From Cutibacterium modestum (GTDB lineage Bacteria; Actinomycetota; Actinomycetes; Propionibacteriales; Propionibacteriaceae), in contig NZ_BJEN01000003.1 of NCBI RefSeq assembly GCF_008326345.1, positions 558,001 through 622,000 on the forward strand: DNA of 64,000 bases, in the 5' to 3' direction. The notes beneath the pieces are model-generated. The model was not told the DNA's origin. It saw only the letters and a program-made list of their open reading frames with translations, and searched no databases. Numbering within the stretch: position 1 is the first letter of the stretch; each line of letters starts with the position of its first letter. The translations under genes and the position numbers were made by a program. Shown piece after piece: positions 9,707-19,401 of the stretch.

Positions 9707-9963
9707 GGTGGAGAAGCTTACCGTTGACCAGTTGGTACGCCCCGGTGGTTGCGGATCTGCTGCATCGCATCGCACATGGTTCGTGCCGGGGTGTTACGGT
9801 CGGGACGCTCCCCGGCGAAGATCATTCTGCAGGAGGCACTGGGTAGGTCCGTGTCAGGGCCATGGCGCTCTTTCTCGGGGGTGCCCGGGGTACCCATGCT
9901 GAGAGCCGGCGCGGTGCCAGCGTACGGTGAGAATTGCATCTGATGTTGGCAGGGAGGTTTCCC

Positions 9964-11635
9964 ATGGGTTTTGATTCGGAGCCGTTGCGCTCTTACGTCG
10001 AACATAATTTCACCTGGGTTGCAGGGCTGGAACGCAACGTGCACCGATTCGGTGACTCGATCGCCATGATCGATCCCGTGACCGACTGTTCCTGGACCTA
10101 TCGTGAGCTTGGTGCCGACGTGGAGCGCTTCGCAGTCGTGCTTGCCGAGCACGGGGTTGGCCCGGGAGATACGTTTGCCTTCGAATTGTTCAACACTCCG
10201 CAGTTTGCTATCTGTTACCTCGCTGCACACCGTCTGGGAGCTATCGGAACGGTTCTTAATTGCCGTCTGGCCGCCGGGGAACTCGTCCACGCCCTGCGTG
10301 ACGCCCGTCCTAAGGTGCTCGTCTATGACGCCGAGGTGATGTCACGGGTACTACCTGCCATCGAAGAGGTCGATTCCGAGGCGGAGGTTCCGGCTCCTTT
10401 CCTCATCCAGGTCGCTCCGGCGGGTACTTCTCCTGACCTGCCTGTGGGCGCTGTCGACTTTGATGTTGCTATGGCTGAGGTTTCCGGCAAGGCACCGGAA
10501 CGCCCCTCAGGTCTTAGCACCTATGACGAGGTCATCCGTCTATACACCTCGGGCACCACCGGCCTGCCCAAGGGCGTTCCGCTTCCGTCCTTTGTCGAGC
10601 TCATGAGCGCCCACGACGTCATCATGCATTTTCCGCTCACCCCTTGGGACCGCACCCTCAACATGACTCCTTGGTTCCATCGCGGCGGGCTTCACTCTGG
10701 AGGCCTAAATCCGACGTTCTACGTCGGAGGATCCGTCGTTCCGATGCGTGAATTCGACCCGGAAACGGTGCTCAACTGGGTGGGTGAGTACAACATCACC
10801 TTCCTCATCGGCGCTCCGACTGTGCTGGAGAGGCTGGCCCGCGCTCAAGAGAAGAACCCACGGGACTTGTCGAACTTGCGTGGGATCGTCACGATGGGTG
10901 CCCCATATAGATGCTCGCTCAGCTCAACGTTACATGGATGTCCTGACCCCGAATATTTCCAATGGTTACGGCACGACAGAGACTTTCTGGAACACGTTCT
11001 TACGTCCATTTGACCTTCCAGGCATGGCTGGAACAGCAGGACGTGCCAGCACTGATGACGACGTCCGGGTTGTGAGGGTCTTCGATGACCGGGTTGCCGA
11101 GCCTGACGAGATGGCCGCGAGGGACGGTGTTGAGATCGGTGAGGTTGCCATGCGCAGCCCCAAGTGTGGGATGTCGTATTCGGGCGAGAACGGGTCGAAG
11201 GATCCGAAGTTCCACAGTGGATGGTTTTACCCGGGTGATCTCGCCACCTGGGACGAGCACGAGTTCGTCACCATTGTCGGACGCAAGGATGAGATGATTA
11301 TCAGCGGTGGGGAAAATGTTTTCCCAGCCCAAGTGGAGTCGGTCCTGGAGTCCCACCCTGGCGTCGCGGAGTCCCTTGTCGTCGGCCTGGCGGATCCGGA
11401 ATGGGGTCAGCAGGTTGCCGCGTACGTGGTTCCCGAGGCCGGCACGGACGTTACTGCCGACGACCTTGACGCTTACTGCTTGGCCAGCGAAGACCTGGCT
11501 CGGTTCAAGAGACCGCGTGCCTACTGCTTCGTCGACGAGTTGCCGATGACCCCGACAGGTAAGAAAAAGCATGTTCAAGCCACCGGCCAGGCAAACCAAG
11601 AGGTACAGAAATTCGTGCGTCCATGTCATCACTGA
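9964..11635 (+). pseudogene. AMP-dependent acyl-CoA synthetase, frameshifted
   Basis: Two overlapping frames together encode one full acyl-CoA/fatty-acid ligase of about 556 residues. The first part holds the adenylate-forming P-loop signature LYTSGTTGLPKG and the PWFHRGG motif. At the CCCC run (10901-10904) the frame moves by +1, and the second part continues with NGYGTTE, the GWFYPGD motif, GRKDEMIISGGEN and a C-terminal MTPTGKKKHV that carries the catalytic-lysine region. The 5' frame alone would stop at 11013. AGGGAGG lies six bases before the ATG at 9964. The single-base gain at a C-run could be a recent slip or a sequencing error. The substrate is probably a medium or branched acyl acid, but this cannot be determined. 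Confidence 0.85.
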
Positions 11636-11656
11636 CAAGGACACATCCTCAGGGGC

Positions 11657-12083
11657 GTTGAGAGGCTGCTGCTTGATATCAACGTGCTGGTATATGCCGT
11701 CAATACCGACGCTCAGTATCACAAGGCTAGCCGTGTCTGGCTCTTGGAAGGGTTGCGAGGTAGTACCCGGGTTATCGGTATGCCGTGGGCGTCGTTACTG
11801 GGATTTGTCCGCATCAGCACGCATCCGCGTATCTTCGCGAATCCGCTCGAGGCTGAGCAGGCGATTTCTGTGGTTAACGCGTGGTTGTCCTATCCTCGTG
11901 TTGTAACCCTCTCCTTGCCACGGCTCGCTCCTTGCGGGTCTGCTCGCGGAATCGGGCACGGCTGGAAATCTCACCAACGATGCCCACTTGGCTGCGCTGG
12001 CTTTGGAATTCGACGCGACAGTGGTGACGTTTGATCGGGACTTCGGCCGATTCGGTGTACGCGTAATGATTTTCGGTAGCTGA
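11657..12083 (+). pseudogene. VapC-like PIN-domain toxin remnant, frameshifted, no start codon
   Basis: A degraded PIN-domain ribonuclease of the VapC type. The N-terminal frame carries LLLDINVLVYAVN, with the first catalytic Asp of the PIN fold, and GMPWASLLGFVRI. Near 11915-11922 the frame shifts by +1, and the C-terminal half continues as NLTNDAHLAALALEFD then TVVTFDRDFGRF, which carries the later acidic cluster, ending at TGA 12081-12083. No ATG, GTG or TTG is in frame upstream of the LLLDIN segment before the stop of the acyl-CoA synthetase gene. No VapB-like antitoxin gene is next to it. It is a toxin-antitoxin fossil rather than a working module. Confidence 0.72.
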
Positions 12084-12232
12084 TCGGAAACAGAGCGAAC
12101 CTTGGGTGATCAGCTGCCGTGCTGGCACCCTGACCATCAGGGGGCATTTCGTAAGCTAACTGGACGTTCGGGGACCCGGGGCGTATGACGGCTACGGTGT
12201 GGTGTGCAGCCCTCTGGCCGATACGACTTGCC

Positions 12233-14070
12233 TTACCAGGAGCCGCCACCTCCGCCGCCGAAGCCGCTGTCGCTGGAGCTGGACGAGAACCCGGAATCGG
12301 AGCTAGATGTGTCGCCCCACGACGGTGACGCTGCTGACGACATCGACGAGGACATGGAATGGCTCATGGTGCTGAAGGTTGAGGTGAAGTCATGAGACAA
12401 TCCGTCCGCTGTGAGGGGAATCCACAATGGCCCCGGAGTCCATTGTCCGGACTTCTCGAGACTGGCAAATGTCGAGACCCATTTGTCGGTGATTCCGAAT
12501 GCCGCAGCCCAGGGTAAGTATGCTGAGAAAATATCGAAATTCTCCTCAACCTTGAGTTGGTTGGCCTCGATGGTCGACAGGTAGTCCCGGAACCCGCGCA
12601 CCTGGTCGCACATGGCGGTACCGAACGCGCTGCGAGCGGGGCGGGCCCACCGCGTCAGGATGGCCAGAGCGATGCTGGCAACGAAGAAAATGGGTGCGGT
12701 CGTCAGGACCACGCGGTTGGGTCCCACGTTCAAGAAATCAGGCAGTATGAGTGATGCCCCGGTGAGGAGGCCACCAGGAACGCGAGGAGGTATATCCACT
12801 GCGTCTTCCCATGCGAGGAGGCGAAAAGTCCCATCTGATCGTTGAGTTCGTCGATCTCGTGCTTGGCATGGGGTAATGCTTGGTTGTCTCTCTCATACCG
12901 CAGCTCCTCGGTGGTCACGGTGTCCTCTATGCCGAGCAGGGAACTGAGAAGACGACTCTCCCATCTAACCAAGCGATCGTCCCCTTTGCGACGGGTCAAC
13001 CGCCACACTGGTTTCTTGCGGAACAGACCGGAAGGCTCCTCCGGGGTGATGGACAGATGACGACGCACCACGAGGTCGAGTAAACCGGCTGTGACGCACT
13101 CGATGTCGGCTTTCCCCTTGAGCAAGGCACCTGCTTGTGCTGGCTCAATCCCCGTAGGGGGCTGGACTACGACGGGGCTCTTGGGCTTGTGCCAGCGACG
13201 ACGCACCCGTTGGAGGTCTGGTGGTGGGATGTAGCCGGGCTCCTCGCCAACGAATTCGAAGTCTCGGCTCCACCCGGTCCGTACGGCTATGCCGATGGTG
13301 ATCACGCATGCTGTGAGGAGTCCATACTGGATCCATGGTCCGTAGGTCGGGTGCGTCTCTACCTTGGTCAGCTTTGCGTCGGCGGCAGAGGTGAAGGTCC
13401 CTACCGGAACACCGGCGACGATCCGCCAGGTGCTGTTGGCGGCAACACTGGTGGTAGAGAAGGTAGCGGTGGTGCTTCCCTCCCCAGAGGAATCGCAGCG
13501 TTTCTCGTTATTGACGTCACAATGGATACGGGATATGGGGTTTGGTGCCGTCACGGTGACTGTGGAGGTATCGACGGGAACGTTCAGGTTGTCGAAGATG
13601 TGCCAGTCGATTTCGTCGAGATGGGATGTCTTGTTGTCGCGCGCGATGAGACCGTGGACGGTGTAGGTGATCCGGTACTTCTGCTCGCCAGTGTAGGTGT
13701 GATCTTCCGACCCGATACGAAGCTGAACCACGCTGCCATTCTGAAGATCCATGGTGGGATCAGCTCCCGACGGACTTGAAACGTGGAAGTCCTGGTAGCT
13801 GACGTGACGAGTGTGGTCGGGGTCGTCGGTGAGGCTCTGCTCGGCAACGAAGGTGAGATATGGTCCGTGCTTTTGGTGAGTGGCGAAGTCGTAGGTGAGG
13901 TTGAGAACAACGTGGGCGGTGCCATTGCGGCTGAACGTAGCGTTGGCGTCGTAGCGTGTGATGCGCTCGCCGTTAGTGCCCTCGTCAGCATGAGCCAATC
14001 CGGCAGGGGCTAGGGTGAGGAAATAAGACAGTAGCAAAGTCATTACGGCCATGAGCCGGGCGTGTCTCAT
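12233..14070 (-). pseudogene. DUF2207 membrane protein, frameshifted
   Basis: Two overlapping frames on the minus strand form one DUF2207 protein of roughly 610 residues. It has an N-terminal signal peptide (LLLSYFLTLAPAGLAHA), a long extracytoplasmic beta-rich domain, a membrane helix near residue 255 and cytoplasmic winged-helix-like segments. A second membrane pair follows (WIYLLAFLVA, then ILPDFL...TTAPIFFVASIALAIL). The C-terminus is Ser-rich and ends GFGGGGGGSW, the typical glycine tail of this family. The frame breaks around 12765-12780, just inside a membrane helix, so the upstream frame ends prematurely at 12730. Function of the family is unknown. A one-base sequencing error is possible, since both halves look otherwise intact. 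Confidence 0.8.
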
Positions 14071-14104
14071 GGCAGCATTATAGAGGCAAGGGCGAGAATT
14101 GCCC

Positions 14105-14508
14105 CTATTGATAAACTCGCCTGCGATTGCTTGTCACTACATTGGCCATCCGGAAATCCAAGACGTGCGACGGCTGCCGCCGGGTTTGCAACCACCATGC
14201 TACTGGGCGGACGTATTCCGTGTACTGCTGGGCCTGCGGAATTGCGGCCGCGAGGATATCCAGGTCGCCGTTGATGTACTCATGAACGAGGATATTGCAT
14301 AGCCCAACACTTAGTTTGAGCGCCTCGGACAGATCATGCGGGCTTATCGGGTCAACGGTTGCAGATTCCGAGGCGAGTTCGTCGGCTTTGCTCCGTGACG
14401 GAATGAGTATGCGACGTCAACATCGTTCGCGGTGTCTGGGGTTCGACGTGCCCTTCCGAAGAGGACGAGCAGATCAACCTCCAGAGCGAGCCAGGGTCAA
14501 AGGAACGC
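14105..14508 (-). pseudogene. MNT/HepT toxin-antitoxin remnant
   Basis: Read on the minus strand this gap between two genes holds fragments of a nucleotidyltransferase-HepT pair. The first fragment (from about 14504 to the stop at 14344) reads LEVDLLVLFGRARRTPD then NDVDVAY, a degenerate MNT motif (GS...DxD). In another frame, 14383 down to the stop at 14105, comes a HepT-like helical segment with ALKLSVGLCNILVHEY. The HepT RNase motif is normally RNxLVHxY (Rx4-6HxY); here the Arg is Cys. Both pieces lack starts and are shortened, so neither would be functional. The fragment is cut off where the phosphoglucomutase gene ends, suggesting a deletion or recombination junction near 14500. Confidence 0.68.
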
Positions 14509-16185
14509 TCAGATTCCGAGAGCCTGAGCCATCTCCTCACGCAGGATAGCCATGTCTGCGTCAAGACGAGCCTTGGTGGCCGTCAGATCTGCCGACGACT
14601 CCGCCGCGGTAGCGCGTACCTCGAGGTAGCACTTGAGCTTAGGCTCGGTGCCAGACGGGCGGGCGACGACGTGAATGCGAGGTCCCGTCAACTCGATAGC
14701 GTTCTGCTGTGGTAGCTTGGATCCATTGCTGGGGTCGTTGAGGTCGCAAACGTCCACGGGACGATCTAGCAGAGTCGTGGGGGGCCGGTTGCGTAGGCGG
14801 TCCATGGAGTCGGAGATAATCGATATGTCGGTGACGCGCACCGCCAACTGACTAGTGCGGTGCAAGCCGTGGGCGGCCCAGATCTCGTCGAGTCGTTCCG
14901 CGATGGTTGTGCCGGATGCCTTGAGCTCCCCAACCAGGCGCATGATTGTGGCCAGAGCGGTGATGCCGTCCTTATCTGGCACGTAGGAGGGATCACAGCA
15001 GTAGCCGATGGCCTCCTCATAACCAAAGACGAGCCCAGGCACACGGCCAATCCACTTGAACCCGGTCAAAGTCATGCGGTGCTCGCGCCCTGCAGCCTTA
15101 GCCATCCGGTTGAGGCACGTCGACGAAACCACTGAATTGGCGTACACCCCATCGAGACCACGACGCAAGGCGTCATCACCAAGAAGAATGCCCAGCTCAT
15201 CGCCGGTAAGCATCCGCCAGTCCCCGTCGATGACGGTCGCTACGGCGCAGCGGTCGGCGTCAGGGTCAGAGGCGATGACGACGTCGGCATCGTGGTCGCG
15301 GGCCAGCTTGATGGCAAGGTCAATAGCTCCGGGTTCCTCGGGGTTCGGGAAGACTACGGTCGGGAAATCCGGGTCCGGATCGAGCTGCTCGGTCACCCCG
15401 ATAAACTCGGGCAAGCCAGCCTTCTCAACGAGACGACGTACGACCCGCGTCCCCACTCCGTGCATGGCGGTATAGACCCAGGTGACGCCGGGATTAGCCT
15501 TGGTGAGCTCGGCGGCCCGAGAGACGTAGGCATCAATGAGCTCATCGCCGATGAGCTCGATGTCGTCGCCGCGAGTAATGGCGCTCACTGGCTCCTCGGA
15601 CACGACCTCGATTTCGTGGGCGATCTCGGTGTCGGTGGGCGGGACGATCTGAGAACCATCCCCCAAATAAACCTTGTATCCGTTATCAGCGGGCGGGTTG
15701 TGGGAGGCCGTCACCATGACACCGGCGACCGCCCCATAATGCTTGATAGCGAATGCCGTCACCGGGGTCGGGATCGGGGAGTCGGCCAGCAGGGCGTGGA
15801 AGCCTGCCCCAGCCATGATCTCGGCGGTATCGCGGGCGAAGACGTCAGAGTTGTGTCGGGCATCAAAACCGATAACAACTGATCCGCCAGTGTTGCCATG
15901 GGCGTGCAACCAGGCGGCAAAACCGGCAGCGGCACGCTGGACGACGACCCGGTTCATACACGACGGGCCGGGGCCTAGCGCAGCACGCAGGCCAGCGGTG
16001 CCGAATGTCAATGGTCCGGCAAAGGCCGACTCCACGGCTGCGATGGCTTCATCGTCACCAGACTGGGCGCGGGCGAGCAGATCCGACAGTTCGGCGCGAG
16101 TGGCCTCGTCGGGATCCTGGTCGAGCCAGGATTGAACTTCTGCGACGAGTTCGGGGTGAGGCCCTTCAGAGCGGGTGGTGGTCAT
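14509..16185 (-). CDS. Phosphoglucomutase/phosphomannomutase
   Basis: A 558-residue alpha-D-phosphohexomutase that interconverts hexose-1- and hexose-6-phosphates, linking glycolysis to nucleotide-sugar and glycogen pathways; members of this group may also use pentose phosphates. The phosphoserine loop TASHNPPADNGYKVY, the metal-binding DPDADRCAV, the sugar-binding GFKWIG...EEAIGY and the phosphate-binding RPSGTEPKLKCYLE are all present and in order. GAGGAACC precedes the ATG. It lies 26 bases after the purine nucleoside phosphorylase gene on the same strand, so the two are likely co-transcribed. Nucleoside phosphorolysis yields (deoxy)ribose-1-phosphate, which a phosphomutase must convert, consistent with the pairing. 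The gene appears intact. Confidence 0.93.
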   Translation of the reverse strand: MTTTRSEGPHPELVAEVQSWLDQDPDEATRAELSDLLARAQSGDDEAIAAVESAFAGPLTFGTAGLRAALGPGPSCMNRVVVQRAAAGFAAWLHAHGNTGGSVVIGFDARHNSDVFARDTAEIMAGAGFHALLADSPIPTPVTAFAIKHYGAVAGVMVTASHNPPADNGYKVYLGDGSQIVPPTDTEIAHEIEVVSEEPVSAITRGDDIELIGDELIDAYVSRAAELTKANPGVTWVYTAMHGVGTRVVRRLVEKAGLPEFIGVTEQLDPDPDFPTVVFPNPEEPGAIDLAIKLARDHDADVVIASDPDADRCAVATVIDGDWRMLTGDELGILLGDDALRRGLDGVYANSVVSSTCLNRMAKAAGREHRMTLTGFKWIGRVPGLVFGYEEAIGYCCDPSYVPDKDGITALATIMRLVGELKASGTTIAERLDEIWAAHGLHRTSQLAVRVTDISIISDSMDRLRNRPPTTLLDRPVDVCDLNDPSNGSKLPQQNAIELTGPRIHVVARPSGTEPKLKCYLEVRATAAESSADLTATKARLDADMAILREEMAQALGI

Positions 16186-16211
16186 GGTTCCTCGATGGGG
16201 TGTGGAGTGGA

Positions 16212-17024
16212 TCAGATGGCAGCCGTGATATCGGCGAGAAGGCCGGCTAGCCGAGGAGCGGCCTCCTTGCCGGCAGCGATGACCTCGGCGTGGTCGAGCG
16301 GGGCATCAGTGACCCCGGCCGCATGATTGGTGACCAGAGATAGGCCGAGCAGGTTGAGACCGGCTTCGCGGACGGCAATGGCTTCGAGGGCGGTCGACAT
16401 TCCGACGAGGTCGGCTCCGATGGTGCGGGCCATGCGAACTTCGGCCGGGGTCTCGTACTGGGGGCCGCGGAACTGAGCGTAGACACCGGTGGGGGTGCCT
16501 GGGGCAACCTTCTCGACGACTTTCAGTAGGCTCGGAGTCCACGCCGTTGACATATCAATGAAAGTGGCACCGCGCAGTGGGGTGGTACCGGTGAGGTTGA
16601 TGTGGTCACGAATGGCGACGACGGTTCCAGGGCCCCACGACGGGTCTAGTCCGCCGCAGCCGTTCGTGAGGATCATCGTGCTGGCGCCGAGTGCCGCGAC
16701 AGCCCGCACTCCGTGGACTACAGGCTCGACCCCGCGGCCCTCATAAAAGTGAGTGCGGCCAGTGAGCACAACGGCGGTTTTCCCGGTGGGCAGGGCCACG
16801 GCCACGAGGTCGCCGCCGTGCCCGGCAACAACAGGTGCGGAGAATCCGGGCAGCGCACCCAATGGGATCCTCCCAAGCGTTTCGCCTAGGCGATCAACTC
16901 CAGCAGACCATCCCGAACCGAGGACGAGGCCCATGTCGACGCTGGTGAGGGACAGGCGGAAACGGATGGCATCGGCAGCATCGCATGCGATGGCCTGAGG
17001 ATCGGTGAACTCCGGTGACGTCAT
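16212..17024 (-). CDS. Purine nucleoside phosphorylase
   Basis: A ~270-residue trimeric-type purine nucleoside phosphorylase, which splits inosine and guanosine with phosphate into base and ribose-1-phosphate. Family features are VLGSGW near residue 34 (phosphate site), the GRTHFYEGR loop with its phosphate-contact residues, ILTNGCGGLDP, the YAQFRGPQYETPAEVRM block with the base-contact Glu and active-site region, and GMSTALEAIAVREAG followed by TNHAAG near the C-terminus. I start at the ATG at 17024 (MTSPEFTD), since the 24 residues further upstream do not look like this family. The ribosome-binding site is weak. It forms a salvage unit with the phosphomutase downstream. Confidence 0.92.
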   Translation of the reverse strand: MTSPEFTDPQAIACDAADAIRFRLSLTSVDMGLVLGSGWSAGVDRLGETLGRIPLGALPGFSAPVVAGHGGDLVAVALPTGKTAVVLTGRTHFYEGRGVEPVVHGVRAVAALGASTMILTNGCGGLDPSWGPGTVVAIRDHINLTGTTPLRGATFIDMSTAWTPSLLKVVEKVAPGTPTGVYAQFRGPQYETPAEVRMARTIGADLVGMSTALEAIAVREAGLNLLGLSLVTNHAAGVTDAPLDHAEVIAAGKEAAPRLAGLLADITAAI

Positions 17025-17213
17025 GGGGCTAACCCTAGAGGTTTTCGTCGCTTCGAGGAGCGCAAACCTCCGGCCATGTGCTGTGGTTTTCATCATCTCG
17101 GATAGCCGTCTGGGATCTCAGCGTCGATACGTGTGACGAATCGAGGGTTTCCTCATGTGGGCAATTTCTCTCGATGTCGACAGATGAGCCGTCGCGACTG
17201 AAAGAATGCCGCC

Positions 17214-18593
17214 ATGACGTCCATGGTGATCATTGGGGCAGGGCCCGGAGGATATGAAGCTGCCAGCGTTGCAGCAGCTGGAGGTGTTGATGTCACTGTC
17301 GTTGAGGAAACCGGTGTTGGAGGAGCCGCCGTCCTCACTGACTGCGTTCCGTCGAAAACCCTCATCGCCACCGCGGAGGTCACATCGACGCTGCGTCGCG
17401 CCGCTGAACTTGGGTTGCGTCACACCGAGACGTTCGAGGTTGACCTTAATGCCGTCAACTCTCGGGTGAGCCGGCTCGCCCAAGCCCAGTCTGACGACAT
17501 TGGCCGGGGGCTAGAGCAAGCGGGGGTGCGGTTAATCAGCGGGCGCGCACGGCTGACGACGGGTGCTCCTGGTCACCTGCATCGGGTGGTTATCAATGAC
17601 GATGAGACCATCGACGCCGACATCGTGCTGTTGGCTACCGGAACTACCCCGCGCGAGCTCCCCACGGCCCGCTGCGACGGGGAGCGCATCCTCACCTGGA
17701 AGCAGGTGTACTCAATGAGGGAGGCCCCTGAACACCTCATCGTGGTGGGGTCGGGCGTCACCGGTGCTGAGTTCGCCTCAGCCTACGATTCGTTGGGATG
17801 CCGGGTGACGCTGGTGTCCTCACGCGACCAGGTTCTTCCGGGCGAAGATCCCGATGCGGCCCGGGTTTTGCAACAGGTCTTTGAGTCTCGCGGGATGGAG
17901 GTTTTGTCGCGTTCCCGCGCAGTGTCGGCGATTCGCGACGGGGACGGCGTCCTCGTCGGGCTGGAGGATGGCCGGACCGTGCATGGATCGCACGTCCTCG
18001 TGGCCGTCGGGTCGACCCCCAACAGCGCCGATCTCGGTTTGGAGGAAGTCGGTGTGGCCGTCGGTCCGCGGGGCCACATCGCCGTCGACAAGGTCTCGCG
18101 CACGAACGTTCCAGGTATCTATGCTGCCGGTGACTGCACCGGCGTGTTCGCCCTGGCGTCTGTGGCAGCTATGCAGGGACGCATCGCGGTGTGGCATGCT
18201 CTAGGTCAGGCACTCCAACCGCTGGATTTGTCCTTGGTGTGTTCCAATGTCTTTACTTCTCCCGAGATCGCCACGGTTGGTGTGACGCAAACTGACGTCG
18301 ATTCCGGAAGGGTGCAGGCAAGGTCCACTCGGCTGGACCTGTCGACTAACCCGCGTGCCAAAATGCAGGGACTTCACGACGGCTTCGTCAAGCTCTTTTG
18401 CCGTCCAGAGACCGGCAATATCATCGGCGGAGTGGTCGTTTCACCGCGGGCCAGCGAGCTCATCCATCCCATTTCGGTAGCAGTGGCTGAACGCATACCC
18501 GTTGACGCTTTCCAACACGACTTCACTGTCTACCCATCCCTATCGGGGTCAGTCTCGGAGGCGGCACGTCGATTGCAAACCTTCGTCGCGTGA
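17214..18593 (+). CDS. LpdA-like NAD(P)H:quinone oxidoreductase (flavoprotein disulfide reductase family)
   Basis: A 459-residue FAD enzyme with the fold of dihydrolipoamide dehydrogenase: FAD-binding VIIGAGPGGYEAA at the N-terminus, NAD-binding VVGSGVTGAEFAS near residue 185, FAD-binding YAAGDC near residue 305, and a dimerisation domain. The redox site reads GGAAVLTDCVPSK. The first Cys of the usual CxxxxC pair is Ala, so it cannot act as a lipoamide dehydrogenase. The C-terminal His-Glu pair of lipoamide dehydrogenases is also absent (YPSLSGSVSEA). The same pattern is known in the M. tuberculosis LpdA/Rv3303c group, which reduces quinones with NAD(P)H. It is divergent from the PNP gene, with a 189-base gap holding their promoters. 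Confidence 0.85.
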   Translation: MTSMVIIGAGPGGYEAASVAAAGGVDVTVVEETGVGGAAVLTDCVPSKTLIATAEVTSTLRRAAELGLRHTETFEVDLNAVNSRVSRLAQAQSDDIGRGLEQAGVRLISGRARLTTGAPGHLHRVVINDDETIDADIVLLATGTTPRELPTARCDGERILTWKQVYSMREAPEHLIVVGSGVTGAEFASAYDSLGCRVTLVSSRDQVLPGEDPDAARVLQQVFESRGMEVLSRSRAVSAIRDGDGVLVGLEDGRTVHGSHVLVAVGSTPNSADLGLEEVGVAVGPRGHIAVDKVSRTNVPGIYAAGDCTGVFALASVAAMQGRIAVWHALGQALQPLDLSLVCSNVFTSPEIATVGVTQTDVDSGRVQARSTRLDLSTNPRAKMQGLHDGFVKLFCRPETGNIIGGVVVSPRASELIHPISVAVAERIPVDAFQHDFTVYPSLSGSVSEAARRLQTFVA

Positions 18594-18599
18594 ACTCAC

Positions 18600-18616
18600 G
18601 GCCCCCGAGGGGGTCG
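18600..18616. terminator. Possible short hairpin between convergent genes
   Basis: A GCCCCC/GGGGGT inverted repeat with a very small loop lies seven bases after the stop of the LpdA-like gene and just before the stop of the convergent hypothetical gene. There is no T-run on either side, so this is only a weak candidate for a shared terminator. Confidence 0.3.
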
Positions 18617-18622
18617 CGTAGA

Positions 18623-19375
18623 TCAGAAATCGTCGAAGAGGGCAGAGAACAAGCCCAGCCCGACTAGGCCGAGACCGCCAACGGCCAGGCCGCTGATGAC
18701 GGGGTCAGATTCGTAACGTCGGTAGTACCCCTGTACCCACGGGGCATAGTCGGGGCCGGCCTGCCAGTAAGGCAGCTGGGCGCCGTTGACATCAACGGTA
18801 CGGATCCACGGGGAACGACCCTGTTGAATGAGCTGGGCATCGGCGGCACATGCGGGAACCTTGCGCGCGACCCCGCCATCGGGGGAGTACATAACGTCCG
18901 TTGTCGACGGGCCGTGGGCCGGATCAAAGAAACACGGTGGACGTACCTCGGGGATTGGCTCACCGTGAGCGCGAGCCTGCACGCAGGCGATGGCGTGACG
19001 ACCCTCCTCGAGGGTTTCCGTCACGAGCGGGATAGAGCGAGTGCCCTTGTCCTGGGCCATCAATGTCTTGGCGCGGTCATAGCAATCAAGGGCCATATTC
19101 CAGTCTTTGCGGCCGTCAGCTGAAATGTCCTTGCCAATCATTTCCATGTCGAGGTCTCGCAAGGCCTCCCCGAAGGTGGTGACGTCTTCTTCCGTTTCCT
19201 GCCGCATCTGGGAGACCTTGGCCTCGATAGCTTTCGTGCGCTCAGCCTGCATCTCACGAGACTGACGCTGGGCACGCATAAGTGATGCTGTCGTCGCCAC
19301 AAGCCCCACAAAGAAGAGAACGAACAGCAGGAGGTCACCGGACATAATCACCAGGATGCCGTCTCGAAGCGACAC
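18623..19375 (-). CDS. Membrane-anchored protein of unknown function
   Basis: A 250-residue protein I do not recognise. An N-terminal hydrophobic helix (about residues 13-31, LLLFVLFFVGLVATTASL) is followed by a charged, coiled-coil-like stretch (QRQSREMQAERTKAIEAK and onward to ~residue 75). A mixed domain with a few Cys follows (ALDCYDRAK, HAIACVQAR, RPPCFFDP, VPACAADA), spaced in a way that would allow pairing. Near the C-terminus is a glycine-rich hydrophobic segment (GLAVGGLGLVGLGLFSALF). In-frame starts exist at 19375 (GTG) and 19345 (ATG); neither has a strong ribosome-binding site. It lies 26 bases downstream of the acyl-CoA carboxylase alpha gene on the same strand and may share its transcript. 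In actinobacteria similar N-anchored proteins accompany such clusters, but no role can be assigned. Confidence 0.65.
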   Translation of the reverse strand: MSLRDGILVIMSGDLLLFVLFFVGLVATTASLMRAQRQSREMQAERTKAIEAKVSQMRQETEEDVTTFGEALRDLDMEMIGKDISADGRKDWNMALDCYDRAKTLMAQDKGTRSIPLVTETLEEGRHAIACVQARAHGEPIPEVRPPCFFDPAHGPSTTDVMYSPDGGVARKVPACAADAQLIQQGRSPWIRTVDVNGAQLPYWQAGPDYAPWVQGYYRRYESDPVISGLAVGGLGLVGLGLFSALFDDF

Positions 19376-19401
19376 TCACAAGAAAGACCATGTTCTGAAC
19401 C

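Noticed and set aside
12204-12395. Small proline-rich open frame on the + strand
   Set aside because: It is the complement of the Ser/Gly-rich tail of the DUF2207 gene; no ribosome-binding site.
13135-13779. 214-codon open frame on the + strand
   Set aside because: It is antisense to the conserved extracytoplasmic domain of DUF2207 and has composition typical of a shadow frame in high-GC DNA.
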